The notes: a model not told the origin generated them from the sequence alone. Shown: positions 22,328 to 35,830, counted from the first letter of the stretch. The stretch: 64,000 nt of DNA from Pogonophryne albipinna (GCA_028583405.1 CM053260.1:28822081-28886080); one strand, 5' to 3'. Made by a program: numbers and translations.

Positions 22328-23812
22328 CAGTGGTTCTCAAATGGGGGTACGCGGACCCCTAGGGGTACGTTGGGGTACTGCAGGGGGTACGTGAGATTTA
22401 TTTTATGTTGATGAAAAAAAAAAACATAAGTAATGCATTTAAAAAAACTACTAATAGTAGATTCACTACTTTATTCAAAGGTTTACAGAAACTCTGGATA
22501 ATAAAATGGGAACAATAAACGGGGTGCTCTCTTTTCCTCTCCCTCTCCTGACAGCCCGTCAGTCTCGTGCAGCTCGCTGAAACTGTAATAAGTGACCCGA
22601 CAGGAAAGAATAAATATATTTATAACTAGTTTAGCTAGTTCCAGAGTAGATTAACTAGCTAAGTGTGTGTCATGGCTTGGCTCTCAGCCACAACAAACGC
22701 GCGACAGAAAACGAGGGCGTGAATAGAAAAAAAGAGTTTATTCACTGCTGCTGAAGGACACAAACGGGCGAAACAAACGACGAAACAAGAGGTCAGCTGG
22801 TCGTGGCTGCTCTTCGTGTTGCGTCCTCCTGCCAGAGAGAGATTGCAGGTCTCACTCAGGCCCTTTAACCCTCTGGTACCAGCCGCCAGGTGTCCTCAAT
22901 CCCAGCCGATAGACCAAAGGGAAAACCTTAAAGGAACATACACACACCAGAGATAACAAGGCAGGGGTCGTCACAGTGTGTTAGGTCTAACTCTAGTGTA
23001 TTTTGCTCCACTCAACGGTCCGTCACAGCGGCGGAGCTGTGATCATGCAGAGCTGCGTGTTCTCCGTCAGCAGCAGCTGATCTGATTTCTCTCTCGCGTC
23101 CGGTTAGACTTCACTCGCGTTTATGTCCAAATCTATCAGATCTAGCTAGTTCTAGTTAATTATATGACTGCCTGCTTATCAAAGGACCTAAACAATAAGC
23201 GTTGCTTGGCAACGGCTTGTGGCTGCAAAGTATAGCGCAGCATATATTATACATATGTTCAATGAGGGGTCAAAATCCCATGCTCATAAAATGCTCATAT
23301 TTTTTCTCTTCATTCCCCACGCCCCAAAATAAATAAATATACAAATGTTAGGAAAAGTAATGAAGTTTGAGCAGTGTGGGTTTTATATTGACAGAGTTAC
23401 ACATATTTCAAAACACTAAGTGTAATAACTGCAGTGGCCTTCCTGTCACTGAGAATAACAAAGATCCTCAGTGAAGCTCGAGCCCATGTTTCACTAAATT
23501 GTAAGTACAACTTATTAAAAAGATCAGTTAAATGCAACTAATGTCGTCTTAGTGTTATTGCATGATATTAAAATGGGTTTGCCATGAATTTAGTGATGGA
23601 TTGTAAACATTTGAAAGGGGTAGCATTTAAGTGTTTATCAGTTACAATGTTGTTGTTTTAATAAATCAGACACCGATGGTGCAGCACTTTACTGTACCTC
23701 TTTATATAGGCGTTTTTTCCATATCAAATAGTTTTTGCGCTAATCAGGGGGTACTTGGCTGAAAAAATTTTCCGAAGGGGGTACATTATTGAAACAAGTT
23801 TGAGAACCACTG
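22328..23812. mobile_element. hAT-like MITE (CAGTGGTTCTCAAA), copy 1
   Basis: Ends CAGTGGTTCTCAAA and TTTGAGAACCACTG form inverted repeats. Without the solo LTR inside it, its length equals that of copy 2 (about 1172 bp). The flanking octamers match only in part (TACTAAAG and GCCTAGAG). No transposase frame. Confidence 0.88.
22668..22975 (-). mobile_element. Solo LTR, 308 bp, 5-bp TSD GTGTG
   Basis: On the minus strand it begins TGTGACGACCCC and ends CCATGACA, with AATAAA near the 3' end. Direct GTGTG lies on each side (22663-22667 and 22976-22980). Copy 2 of the host MITE reads straight through (AAGTGTGCTAGGTC), giving the empty site. It is a single LTR left by recombination of a retrotransposon, probably Gypsy-type. 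No coding sequence. Confidence 0.9.
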
Positions 23813-24167
23813 GCCTAGAGGAATGAGACCAGATATCATCAATGAGTTGGCTGGATAGGGGAATATAGGTAGCATTATAAGTACTAACCAGGTTAGCTTA
23901 GCTCTTTTCCTCGTTGGTCAAACCTCCCATGTGGTGTTTGGTTTGGCAGGTCTGACCTATGGGTCTGACTAATAATGCGTGATACAAAGACTAAGCGGGC
24001 ATTACGTTTTGCTGCATTTGATCACTATGCTTCCTCCTCAGGAGTCGCTGAGTGCATTTCTGCTATCTGCATTTCTTTCCTTGGACGATGATGGAGGTTA
24101 GGTAAAGATTGTTTTATGGTCTGAGAAGGAATGTAATCAGCAAAGTGTTGTATTGAGTAATATAAGC

Positions 24168-24168
<1 letters not shown>
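23813..24168. other. Intergenic, nothing recognised
   Basis: No repeat family or exon seen. Confidence 0.4.
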
Positions 24169-24434
<266 letters not shown>

Positions 24435-24689
24435 CTATGTACTGTAGGTTAAGGCGATCATGTGGATGTGATTGTCAGGTGTGTGTGATAGCAGCTAACA
24501 TATCGGTCCAAATGTCATAAAAATCCTTTTGATGAGTGAGCGACAGATTAGGTTTGTTGTCTTATGAAAGAGTGCAGGGAGAGGCCTGATTGTGACAGTG
24601 CTGAATACACACAAAGAATCACACACCTGCTATCTATGTGCTAAATACACACACACAAACACACACACACATACACACACTTTATCTCG

Positions 24690-25210
24690 GTCTGAAGTCT
24701 TGCTACCACTGTTAAATACAGCGTTACATTTTACAGCTGGTAAAATGGAGTGAAGAGGTGGAGCTTCAGGCGATTAATCAATCGTTTATCACCTTATTGC
24801 TTCCTTTATTGGTTTATTGAGAGGAATACACATGTAAACAATGTCACGTTTAATTAAAGAGCAAATGGTGCAGTGTATTGACATCTGCTAGAGGTATTAT
24901 TATAGCCAGCCTTGTTTCTGGTTTAAACACGTAATTCAAGCAGGCGTTCAAAACCATAAAATAAAATAGAGATAGACAAACAATCCCTTCAAACAGTTCT
25001 AGAAACAACATTCAAAAACAACGACAACAAAACTATTAAACTGGATTTAAATAAAACAATATAGCTTCCCAACAAAAATGTACCCTAACCCTGTTTGAAA
25101 GTAATACCCAGGAAATGAATTAGTCTGCATGTTGTTAGACATTTTAAAAGCAAAAAACCAATGGATTTTTAGCTTTCCCAGCGTTTGTGCTGTGATGAGG
25201 TGAGTTTGTA
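24690..25210. other. Intergenic, nothing recognised
   Basis: AT-rich; no family or exon identified. Confidence 0.4.
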
Positions 25211-25218
25211 GCCGAGCA

Positions 25219-26390
25219 CAGTGGTTCTCAAATGGGGGTACGCGGACCCCTAGGGTTACGTTGGAGTACTGCAGGGGGTACGTGAGATTTATTTTATGTT
25301 GATGAAAAAAAAAACATAAGTAATGCATTTAAAAAAACTACTAATAGTAGATTCACTACTTTATTCAAAGGTTTACAGAAAACTCTGGATAATAAAATGG
25401 GAACAATAAACGGGGTGCTCTCTTTTCCTCTCCCTCTCCTGACAGCCCGTCAGTCTCGTGCAGCTCGCTGAACCTGTAATAAGTGACCCGACAGTAAAGA
25501 ATACATATATTTATAACTAGTTTAGCTAGTTCCAGAGTAGATTAACTAGCTAAGTGTGCTAGGTCTAACTCTAGTGTATGTTGCTCCACTCACCGGTCCG
25601 TCACAGCGGGGAGCTGTGATCATGCAGAGCTGCGTGTTCTCCGTCAGCAGCAGCTGATCTGATCCCTCTCTCGCGTCCGGTTAGACTTCACTCGCGTTTA
25701 TGTCCAAATCTATCAGATCTAGCTAGTTCTAGTTAATGATATGACTGCCTGCTTATCAAAGGACCTAAACAATAAGCGTTGCTTGGCAACGGCTTGTGGC
25801 TGCAAAGTATAGCGCAGCATATATTATACATATGTTCAATGAGGGGTCAAAATCCCTTGCTCATAAAATGCTCATATTTTTTCTCTTCATTCCCCACGCC
25901 CACAAATAAATAAATATACAAATGTTAGGAAAAGTAATGAAGTTTGAGCAGTGTGGGTTTTATATTGACAGAGTTACACATATTTCAAAACACTAAGTGT
26001 AATAACTGCAGTGGCCTTCCTGTCACTGAGAATAACAAAGATCCTCAGTGAAGCTCGAGCCCATGTTTCACTAAATTGTAAGTACAACTTATTAAAATGA
26101 TCAGTTAAATGCAACTAATGTCGTCTTCGTGTTATTGCATGATATTAAAATGGGTTTGCCATGAATTTAGTGATGGATTGTAAACATTTGAAAGGGGTAG
26201 CATTCAGTGTTTATCAGTTACAATGTTGTTGTTTTAATAAATCAGACACCGATGGTGCAGCACTTTACTGTACCTCTTTATATAGGCGTTTTTTTCCATA
26301 ACAAATAGTTTTTGCGCTAATCAGGGGGTACTTGGCTGAAAAAAAATTCCGAAGGGGGTACAGTATTGAAACAAGTTTGAGAACCACTGG
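25219..26390. mobile_element. hAT-like MITE (CAGTGGTTCTCAAA), copy 2
   Basis: Nearly the same sequence as 22328-23812 without the solo LTR. Flanking octamers GCCGAGCA (25211-25218) and GCCTAGCA (26391-26398) match at seven of eight bases, as expected for a hAT target duplication. Confidence 0.92.
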
Positions 26391-26692
26391 CCTAGCAAGT
26401 GCTCCATTCACAAAAAGCCAATGGGATTGTTGCATTGGATTTTTCTAAAATGCATTGGGTTAGCAAAGAAACCGGAGCAATGAATGGCCTCTCTGTCTCT
26501 TTTTATTTACTGTACTTATTAACCATCTTAACTTTATTGGAATGTATTCTAAGTGACATAAATTGAGCACGGCTGCTGCTCTCGATGAAGGAAGGAGGAA
26601 ACAAAAAAAATCTGGAGCCACAGGGCAGAGTATTTAATTTCGTTAGATTTTGGGTGGAGTGTCACTTTAAAGTCAAACTGTAACAGACCAAG

Positions 26693-26894
<202 letters not shown>

Positions 26895-27219
26895 GTGTGG
26901 GCGTACAGTAGCTGTGTTCTTTTGGCTTCTCATGTGGTTCAGTGACCTAGATTCACTGAGTCATTCATTCTCATTCGCCTCATCACGGCAGAGAAAAATG
27001 GAAAAGTAATGCACTGGAGAGAGGGGGAAAAAATGAGAAAATAGGTGAGGAACAATGGAGAGGAACGGAGAAAAGCAAAAAAAGGGGGAAAGATGAGACA
27101 TGACGCTGAGTTTGGCCATGTTTTTTTCCCCTGTACTTTGCAGGAAATAATTGAGAGAGAAGGTTATAACACAACTCGGTCCAAACCACACTCTGAAACA
27201 CACTTTCAACCACAATACT

Positions 27220-28365
<1,146 letters not shown>

Positions 28366-28560
28366 AAGATTCAAGGCTTTGTCATCTGTACATTAGCTAC
28401 AGTGTAGATATGGCCATTTTTGTATCTTTAACATTTCTTTTATGCATGCTTCTTAGGTAACATTAAGCTGTCTTTGGCTCTGAAGTCACAGGCTCCTCCA
28501 ACAGAGCAACATGAATATATAAAGGACATTAAACAAATAACACATATACAATAGTGCAGG
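28366..28560. repeat. LINE/SINE tail-like repeat (TTCAAGGCTTTGTCAT)
   Basis: Shares AGATTCAAGGCTTT, AGCTACAGTGTAGATATG and a CATATACAATAGTGCA-type interior with segments at 29864 and 32795. It probably comes from the 3' region of one fish non-LTR family. Confidence 0.5.
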
Positions 28561-28603
28561 AGAATGTTTGGAGACGTGCAAGTAAATACAAACAAATAGA
28601 AAT

Positions 28604-28604
28604 T

Positions 28605-28686
<82 letters not shown>

Positions 28687-28708
28687 TGAGGTGATGCCAA
28701 AGTGTAAA

Positions 28709-28773
<65 letters not shown>

Positions 28774-28886
28774 CCTGAGGTGATGCCAAAGTGTAAGTGT
28801 GTGTGTGTGTGTGGCCTGAGGTGATGCCAAAGTGTAAATGTGTGTGTGTGTATGTGTGTGTGACCTGAGGTGATGCCAAAGTGTAA

Positions 28887-28925
<39 letters not shown>

Positions 28926-29043
28926 TGTGACCTGAGGTGATGCCAAAGTGTAAATATGTGTGTGTGTGTGTGTGTGACCTGAGGTGATGCCAAAGTATAA
29001 ATATGTGTGTGTGTGTGTGTGTGTGTGGCCTGAGGTGATGCCA

Positions 29044-29125
<82 letters not shown>

Positions 29126-29181
29126 TGTGTGTGTGTGTGTGTGTGTGGCCTGAGGTGATGCCAAAGTGTAAATATGTGTGC
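28604..29181. repeat. Composite minisatellite: CCTGAGGTGATGCCAAAGTG plus (GT)n
   Basis: Eight blocks of about 26 bp (…CTGAGGTGATGCCAAAGTGT) are separated by GT runs of variable length. Long His-Thr and Cys-Val frames on both strands are artefacts. Confidence 0.95.
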
Positions 29182-29278
29182 AGTTGTTCTTGTCAAACTA
29201 GTATCACGCAGAGAAAATGAATGCATTTTGCTGCCAAGATGCTCCGTGGTAAAAGAGCTTCACACTCACAGTGCAAAA

Positions 29279-29807
29279 TGTTATGAACTCAGACACTCAG
29301 GATGTAGGACCCAATTGCACGACCCAGGAGACAGAGGTCAAGTATTGGTAAGATACTTTATTTTTCCAACAAAGCAAGATGAACCAAAAAAGGTCACTAT
29401 CAAATTTCAGGATGAGATGACAAAAAATGAGAACAAAAGGAAATCGCTCACGTAGTGAAGAACAAAAACTTTTCTAGAGCACAAAGAGAGCATAGACCTG
29501 ACTATGGCATGAGACAAGACGAACTGACACTGAGAGACTGGGGAATTTAAACACACGACAACAAGACACAGGTAAAACAATCAGGGGCGGGGCTGGTGCT
29601 GATGATCACAGGAGACACACAAGGGAAACAGGTGAACACAATCAGACAATTAGACACACCAGGGAAACTAACGACAGGGAGGAAAACACAGGGAGAAGGA
29701 CCAGACAAGAAACAAGAAGGAAAACATGACGGGGAGAACAGAACAGCAAAACACCCATTACCAGACACACCAAACGAAAACCGTGACATGACATAGGAAT
29801 CGTGACA
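29279..29807 (-). mobile_element. Solo LTR, about 529 bp
   Basis: On the minus strand it starts TGTCACGATTCC and ends GTTCATAACA, with AATAAAG near its 3' end. The flanking five bases are CAAAA and CTAAA (four of five match). No internal coding region adjoins it. It is a probable retrotransposon LTR; the family is not named. Confidence 0.75.
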
Positions 29808-29863
29808 CTAAATGTTTTCAGTGTTTTCTACAGACGTCAGAAGTGGAGTAGAAATGTGGTGCA

Positions 29864-30110
29864 AATTCAATTCAAGGCTTTATTGCCATTTGCACATCAG
29901 CTACAGTGTAGATATGTCAATGCAAAACTGAAGTCACAGGCAACATATAGGAGATATAATAAAACAGATGAAACAGTGCAAGAGAATACAAATAAAATAG
30001 AAATAGTGCAAGAAGAGTCTATATACAAGTAAATGGAATATGATATATTAGATAAATAATCAGCAAGATGCAAACAGATGAATGTTTATGGATGTTCTTT
30101 CAAAAGTTCA
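29864..30110. repeat. LINE/SINE tail-like repeat
   Basis: Begins AATTCAAGGCTTTATTGCCA and includes CAGCTACAGTGTAGATATG and AATAGTGCAAGA. Same family as 28366-28560 and 32795-33180. Confidence 0.5.
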
Positions 30111-30719
30111 GGTGCCAAATATCAGAGGGAAAATATGAGGATTTTCTGCACAAACAGGCAAAAATAACCACATAACAAATGGAATAAGAGTTAAGCAAAA
30201 AACCTCATTTAAATTCACCTTTTCCTGCTGCAAGGCTCGTGGATCAGTGTTTAACCTCCCCGTATTGATCGAGCTGATTTCTGTGCAGCTGCTGTCAGAT
30301 GAGCGTCTGATTGATCGCTTCACATCTACCAGTTGACCCTTTTAAAAGTGTGTGTGTGTGTGTTGATGTGTGTTAAGCCCTGCATGCAGTGCTGTCGCTT
30401 CACACACCTCTGCATCCTTTAAACAAACGTTTGGTTTTATAGAGATAACGGTGTTGGAGGATTCTTCAAACAATTGGATCATGTTGCAAAGTGTTTTACC
30501 AACACCTCTGTCCACTCACTTCTCTGTGCTGTTGTTTTTATTTCCATAAAGCGACATTTTACCACTTTATTGCACAATAATGTTTCATACTATAGTATAC
30601 TTCATGACATGCACAGAATCAAGTGCATAAAGAAATGGAAAAGTTGAAATTGTGTTGTAATGAAATGCATGAAGATCTGGTATATGAGCATTGGATCCAT
30701 TCTTAAAATCTCTTCAGCT
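30111..30719. other. Intergenic, nothing recognised
   Basis: No family or exon identified. Confidence 0.4.
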
Positions 30720-31130
30720 TGTGTTGACCACAGACATATACAGAGATTACGGTGCTTTTTGTGAACAGGTTTATTTCTGATGTAAATGACTGCATTTTAA
30801 ACATCAGGGCTTCAGAGATTGACCTCCTTTCGAAGCTAGACTCTAGTGGCAGTTTTTTAGTACCTCAGTGGAAGTTGGACTAGAAAAAAACCTTTTAAAA
30901 TGTGTCCTATTTACCTTTTTTACAATAGCGCTTTTCTAATCCACCTATTGCTTTATTACACAATATTAGTTTATACTATAGTATACTCCCAACAGTTAGC
31001 AAAGTTCCCTTTCTGTTTCACATGACCATGCCCCAGAATCATGTGCATGAAGATCTGGTATTTGGTATATCAGCATTCATCCTTTCTTAAAATGTCTTCA
31101 GCTGGTGTTAACCACATTTCAGCTTTCTAA
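30720..31130. repeat. Interspersed repeat, copy 1 (partner 33240-33620)
   Basis: Shares GAACAGGTTTATTT, ACATCAGGG…GAGATTGACC, CGAAGCTAGA and ACCTCAGTGGAAGTTGGAC with the block at 33240-33620, in the same order and orientation. Not assigned to a known family. Confidence 0.7.
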
Positions 31131-31625
31131 GGTGCTGTTTACACGAGAACGCAAACGGTTGTATCCGCTACTTTTCTCTTTCGTATAGCCCGTTCGTTCA
31201 CACGAGGCCGCAACGGAACCGCAGAAACGGACCCCGCAAACGATAACGGGTCCTATACGATCATTTCCTGATAACGATGAAGCCATAGCCCCGCCTCTCC
31301 CCACCTCTCCTGCTCACATCTGTAGCATGGTCAGTAGCTACTGAGCATGCTACAGATGTTAGTGCAAAATCTACAGCTCCTCTACCACAACCATCAGCAA
31401 CAAGTGGACCTGGAGAACTACATGAACTACATGTTGCTAAATCCACCGCGGGGCATAAACAGAAGGGCAACCATGGCAACCATGCTTGGGGGTCTTCTTC
31501 GCTGCTTTTGGTGTATTTTGTGGCGCCACTTACAGGCCCGGCATATGTACTACAGCGTCTCCAGCGCTTTCGAGCAGAACAAAATACTTTTTTGATATCG
31601 TATTTGGTTCGTTTGCGTTTCGTAT
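31131..31625 (+). mobile_element. MITE with TGTTTACACGAGAACG end, copy 1 (right end lost)
   Basis: Homologous in inverted orientation to 34592-35632. It carries a shared open stretch (LLYHNHQQQVDLENYMNYMLLNPPRGINRRATMATML) that may derive from an internal gene of the parent transposon, possibly Harbinger-like. The right end runs into a hAT fragment. Confidence 0.6.
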
Positions 31626-31633
31626 TTCGTATG

Positions 31634-32033
31634 CGTCAAGGCCGGTGGGCCAAATCCGGCCTGCAACTTCATTTAATGTGGCCCACAAGAGCTCTGAAAG
31701 AATATAATATGTTTATTATACAGTTACATGCCGAACTACAGAAGCACGTTAAGCCCATAAACTACATGTCCCACAATGCATCTCATTTTGTGACATGCGC
31801 ACTGAAGAGACTTGCAATTATTTGCCCTAGACTTCGGCTTTCAGACGTAGTTAATTATGAAGTTATTACTCTATCATAATAATCCAATGCAGAGGCAATA
31901 ATGTAATACATTATTTTATATATATTATGTATTTATATATGTATATTTATATCGTCTTAAAGTTACAACCGGCCCTTTGAGTGCAACGATAATGCTAATG
32001 TGGCCCGCGATGAAATTGAGTTTGACACCGCTG
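31634..32033 (-). mobile_element. hAT-like fragment (CAGCGGTGTCAAACTC end)
   Basis: The minus strand begins CAGCGGTGTCAAACTCAATT at 32033, then GCGGGCCACATTAGC. The other end stops at GGCCGGATTTGGCCCACCGG without the matching terminal repeat. No coding capacity. Confidence 0.65.
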
Positions 32034-32416
32034 TTTTAAGACTTGTTTCTGCACCACTCTTGATTGCAGAACTGTGTATATTTCATCCTCGATCACCATT
32101 TAAATGACCCTTTGTCTTCATGGCTCTTCTTGGGGTTTGACCTGTGGAGTTAGAGCTCTTCTCTGATGTTAGCACTCAGTCTCGGTGGTGTGAACTTGTT
32201 TCGTGTCACCCTGAGTTCATGTTTAATTTGTCTGAGACGTGGCGGCTGCGGCGTTTTCACCCCCCCCCCGTCTGCTTCACTGAACCCCTCCCATCGTCCT
32301 CCAAATGTGTGAAAGTTCTCTCAATGAAGCTATCGACACGTCATTAGCATGCTAAAGGAAGCGGCTCACCGTCTTTCTCACACTTTCTCTCCTCTGTTTT
32401 GTTGTTTTCGCTGCAG
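32034..32416. other. Intergenic, nothing recognised
   Basis: GC-balanced sequence ending in a strong pyrimidine tract that precedes the possible exon at 32417. Confidence 0.4.
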
Positions 32417-32478
32417 GAGACTCCGCTTCGTCTGCTTCCTCAAACTCTGACGGGACTCTGGGACTGTTTCCATCCTAA
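32417..32478 (+). CDS. Possible terminal exon of an unidentified gene
   Basis: A long pyrimidine tract and TTTTCGCTGCAG acceptor (32405-32416) precede a short frame reading DSASSASSNSDGTLGLFPS and a TAA stop. It looks like a last coding exon on the + strand, but I found no partner exon between 10 and 32 kb and recognise no family. It may be chance. Confidence 0.18.
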
Positions 32479-32794
32479 AAACTGAATATCTAACATTTTT
32501 AATCAAGCCTCGACAGAGAGTAGAGTTGTTTTGTTAGCATTGCATTTGATATTGGGGAAATCCAAAAGTAACTGAGAGTATTTATGTTACTTTTATATTG
32601 TGATACTCATATTAAATTACATTTGTATACAGGTTACAAGTAACTGTAACTAATATATTGTTAAACTAACCCTCCTAACCCTGTTTATAGCATATAAAAG
32701 CATTTAAATGACATATTCTCACTGTAATGTGAACACCTTAAAGTTGTTTTGTAACTGTGTTTACGCTGCACACAGGTTCATAGGAACAATAAAC

Positions 32795-33180
32795 TCAATC
32801 AAGGCTTTATTTGTCATGTGCCCAAAAGCTAAAGCGTAGTTTTGGCAATACAAATATTCAGTCTTGATATGTATACTTCAAATACAAGTACAAGGGATAA
32901 AATAGTGAATTGACAAATGGTTTTAGTAGGTTGAAGGAATAGGAAAATATGTACATATAAGATCGAATATAAGATGAAACAGAATGTATACTAACTACTG
33001 TAGTGCAGAGTAAATACGGTATACTCTCAAATAAGTGGCGTCTTAAAACAGATAAAACATTGTATTATACATAAAGCTATATACAGCTCAGGGGTTTAAC
33101 AGTCTTATGGCCTTTGGAACAAAACTGTCCCAGAGTCTGGTCTGTTAAAGTTTGTAGACATTAGGCCTGAAATACACTCA
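32795..33180. repeat. LINE/SINE 3' region
   Basis: Starts AATCAAGGCTTTATTTGTCA and ends in GTTTAACAGTCTTATGGCCT … AACAAAACTGTCCCAGAGTC, wording common to the 3' parts of several fish non-LTR elements. Related to 28366, 29864 and 42525-42735. Confidence 0.5.
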
Positions 33181-33239
33181 TGCCTTCAGAGGTCTGGTTA
33201 GATCTTCAGATCAACCAACGCTGACTGAAGTGACTCACC

Positions 33240-33620
33240 TTATCAGATGTTGTGCAAAACCTCCATGTTACTTTTTGTAAACAGGTTTATTTGTGAAGCA
33301 TTTGAAACATCAGGGGCTACGGAGATTGACCCTTTTTTCGAAGCTAGAATCTAATGGCAGTTTTTTGGCACCTCAGTGGAAGTTGGACCTTTAACAAAGT
33401 CTACCTACTATTCAAAGGACTTTTAAAAATAGGAACAGTAAGTGCATTCAAATAGCGCTTTCCTCTCACCCTTCAAAAGTCTGTTTGAATGCAGTCATTT
33501 AACATTTCAAACAGACTTTTGAATGTGAGGTGGACGAGAAAAAACACTATTTAAATAAAAGAGTTTTCAGGTACTATGACAGTTTTTAAAGCATACTTTT
33601 TAATAAATGAACACACCATA
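33240..33620. repeat. Interspersed repeat, copy 2 (partner 30720-31130)
   Basis: Second copy of the block described at 30720. It contains a long hairpin (33466-33528). Confidence 0.7.
33466..33528. repeat. Inverted repeat with about 26-bp arms
   Basis: TCACCCTTCAAAAGTCTGTT at 33466 pairs with the reverse complement ending at 33528. Arms differ at about two positions around an 11-base loop, and weaker pairing extends outward. Could be the centre of a foldback MITE. Confidence 0.75.
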
Positions 33621-34510
33621 TCCATACTGCTTTACCAGATCAGTCCCATGTGATCTACACATTATGTTTTCTCTGTAATGGATCGCTGCACTTTCGTGTC
33701 CCAGTGAGGAGATTTAAATAGCTTGTTGTGAAATGAATGGAGATCAACGGCAGCCTGAAAGATTGTGAAACCAACTCCATGATCTAATTTTTCTGATAAT
33801 ATTTGATCGAGATCAGAAGTCGCACAACCTTTAAAAAAAGCAAACACACACTCATGTTTCTGCGGTCGCGTTGCTCCTGACCGTGCACTTTGATCTCTGA
33901 TCCGATAGCTTTTATCTCTGCTTCTTCTTTGAACCGGTGTTACTGAGTTCATGTAAATGAGAGCGAGGAGGGGGAGGTCCCACATTGAGCGGAAAAAATG
34001 AATTCAGAGTCTTCAAAAATCCCCTTGATGACATCTGACTTGTTTCCTCTGTGATTTAAATAAGGAGTGTGTGAGAGTGAGAAACAGAAGAAGAGAGAAA
34101 AAAAGGTTTTGTTTTACGCTTTAACTTTTAGATTCAGGTCGGTGGAAGTTCTCATCATGTGGATTTTTCCAACATCATCATAGAAAAGTTTTAAGGGTTG
34201 TTTGAAACCTTGTGTTACCTTTGCATGGTCACATTTAAATTAACAACAGATGCACAAATGAAGTCATATTCAGTGAGAGGAAACTTATGAGAGTGTCGTC
34301 AGCAACTGTCTTTATCAAACATTATATTTACATCCTTAAGACGTTATTAAGGAGCGATAAAGTCTGCATTAACAGGGCCTTATTTACTTTACCTGAGTAT
34401 TTCCATGTTATGCTACTTTGTACTTCTACCCCACTACAGTTCAGAGGTAAATGGTGTACTTTTACTGCACTACATGTATTTAATACCTACTATACTACTA
34501 CTTTACTCAA
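33621..34510. other. Intergenic, nothing recognised
   Basis: AT-rich with no supported gene. Confidence 0.4.
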
Positions 34511-34591
34511 ATACCAGGTCTGAGTACTTCTACTTTTACTCAAGTACAAGATCTGAGTACTTCTACTTTTAATCAAGTACCAGATCTAGTA
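34511..34591. repeat. Minisatellite of ACTTCTACTTTTACTCAAGTAC type, left part
   Basis: Two to three units of the same 33-bp repeat seen at 35636 and 53594. A transposon (34592-35632) splits this array from its right part. Confidence 0.85.
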
Positions 34592-35632
34592 CCCATTTAC
34601 ACGGGAGTGCAAACGCAAACGGACCAAATTCGTTATCAAAAAAGTATTCCGTTCACACGCATTCGGCTCATTTAACGTGTCCGTTCACACGAAACCACTG
34701 GAAACGCTGTAGTACATATGCCGGGCCTGTAAGTGGCGCTGTACTTAGAGTAAGAAGACCCCTGAGCATGGTTGCCATGGTTGCCCTTCTGTTTATGCCC
34801 TGCGGTGGATTTAGCAACATGTAGTTCATGTAATTCTCCATGTCCACTTGTTGCTGATGGTTGTGGTAGAGGAGCTGTAGATTTTGCACTAACATCTGTA
34901 GCATGGTCAGTAGCTACAGACAGTAGCTACTGACCATGCTACAGCAGTGAGCAGCAGAGGTGGGGTGAGGCGGGGCTATGGCTTCATCGTTATCAGGAAA
35001 TGATGGTATAGGCAGTGGCGGTTCTAGACCAATTTGACTGGGGGGGCCAGTTATTTTCTGAGGGGGGCCCAATAAATGCAGGACGAAAAAGAGAACTAGA
35101 CAGTATGAAGTAATTGCGCATAAGAAAACAATGCAATACAGTTATTGGTATTTGTTTCAGTACACTTATTTATTTCAGATATATCTTATAGTTATTACTG
35201 TTAGCTTCAGCTTAAGTTATAGTGCAATGTTTGCACTAACACCATATTTATATAAAATAAAGGCAATGAACAGTTACATCTCTACTTTACATAAGGGTGT
35301 CTGCACAATCTCACATTACAGCAACAAAATCCTGCGGTTTTTGGCAAACCGAGTACCAGAAAATATACATTTAAAAAAAACAAAAAACTTTTCATTGTTA
35401 GGGGGGCACTGCCCCCCCCCCTAGAACCGCCCCCCCCCCCCTAGAACCGCCCCTGGGTATAGGGCGTACACACGGAGCCGTTTGCCCCCCCAGAGCGTTC
35501 CGGTTGCAGATCTATCCACCTTGGGACCCGTTATCGTTAGCGTTTCCGTTACGGCCTCGTGTGAATATGCGTGTGCTATACGCGAGAGAAAAGTAGCGGA
35601 TACAACCCGTTTCGTTCTTGTGTAAACACCGC
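34592..35632 (-). mobile_element. MITE copy 2, full length, with nested hAT
   Basis: Ends CCCATTTACACGGGAG (left) and CTTGTGTAAACACCGCC (right) are imperfect inverted repeats. Reversed, it matches 31131-31625 along its length, including the LYHNHQQQVDMENYMNYMLLN frame. It lies in a minisatellite array and carries a hAT MITE at 35013-35455. Confidence 0.75.
35013..35455. mobile_element. hAT-like MITE, 443 bp, 8-bp TSD GGTATAGG
   Basis: Ends CAGTGGCGGTTCTAGA and CTAGAACCGCCCCTG; the octamer GGTATAGG is exact on both sides (35005-35012 and 35456-35463). The right end has a doubled C-tract plus CTAGAACCGC block. No coding frame. Confidence 0.93.
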
Positions 35633-35635
35633 CTT

Positions 35636-35830
35636 ACTCTAGTGCAAGATCTGAGTACTTCTACTTTTTCTCAAGTACAAGATCTGAGTACTTCTACTTT
35701 TTCTCAAGTACAAGATCTGAGTACTTCTACTTTTACTCAAGTACACGATCTGAGTACTTCTACTTTTTCTCAAATACAAGATCTGAGTACTTCTACTTTT
35801 ACTCAAGTACACGATCTGAGTACTTCTCTC
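35636..35830. repeat. 33-bp minisatellite, right part
   Basis: About six units of GATCTGAGTACTTCTACTTT … CTCAAGTACAA. Ser-Thr-rich frames here come from the repeat. Confidence 0.93.

Noticed and set aside
31347..31595. Possible small gene (82 codons)
   Set aside because: The frame is shared with the MITE at 34592-35632 and is part of a transposon.
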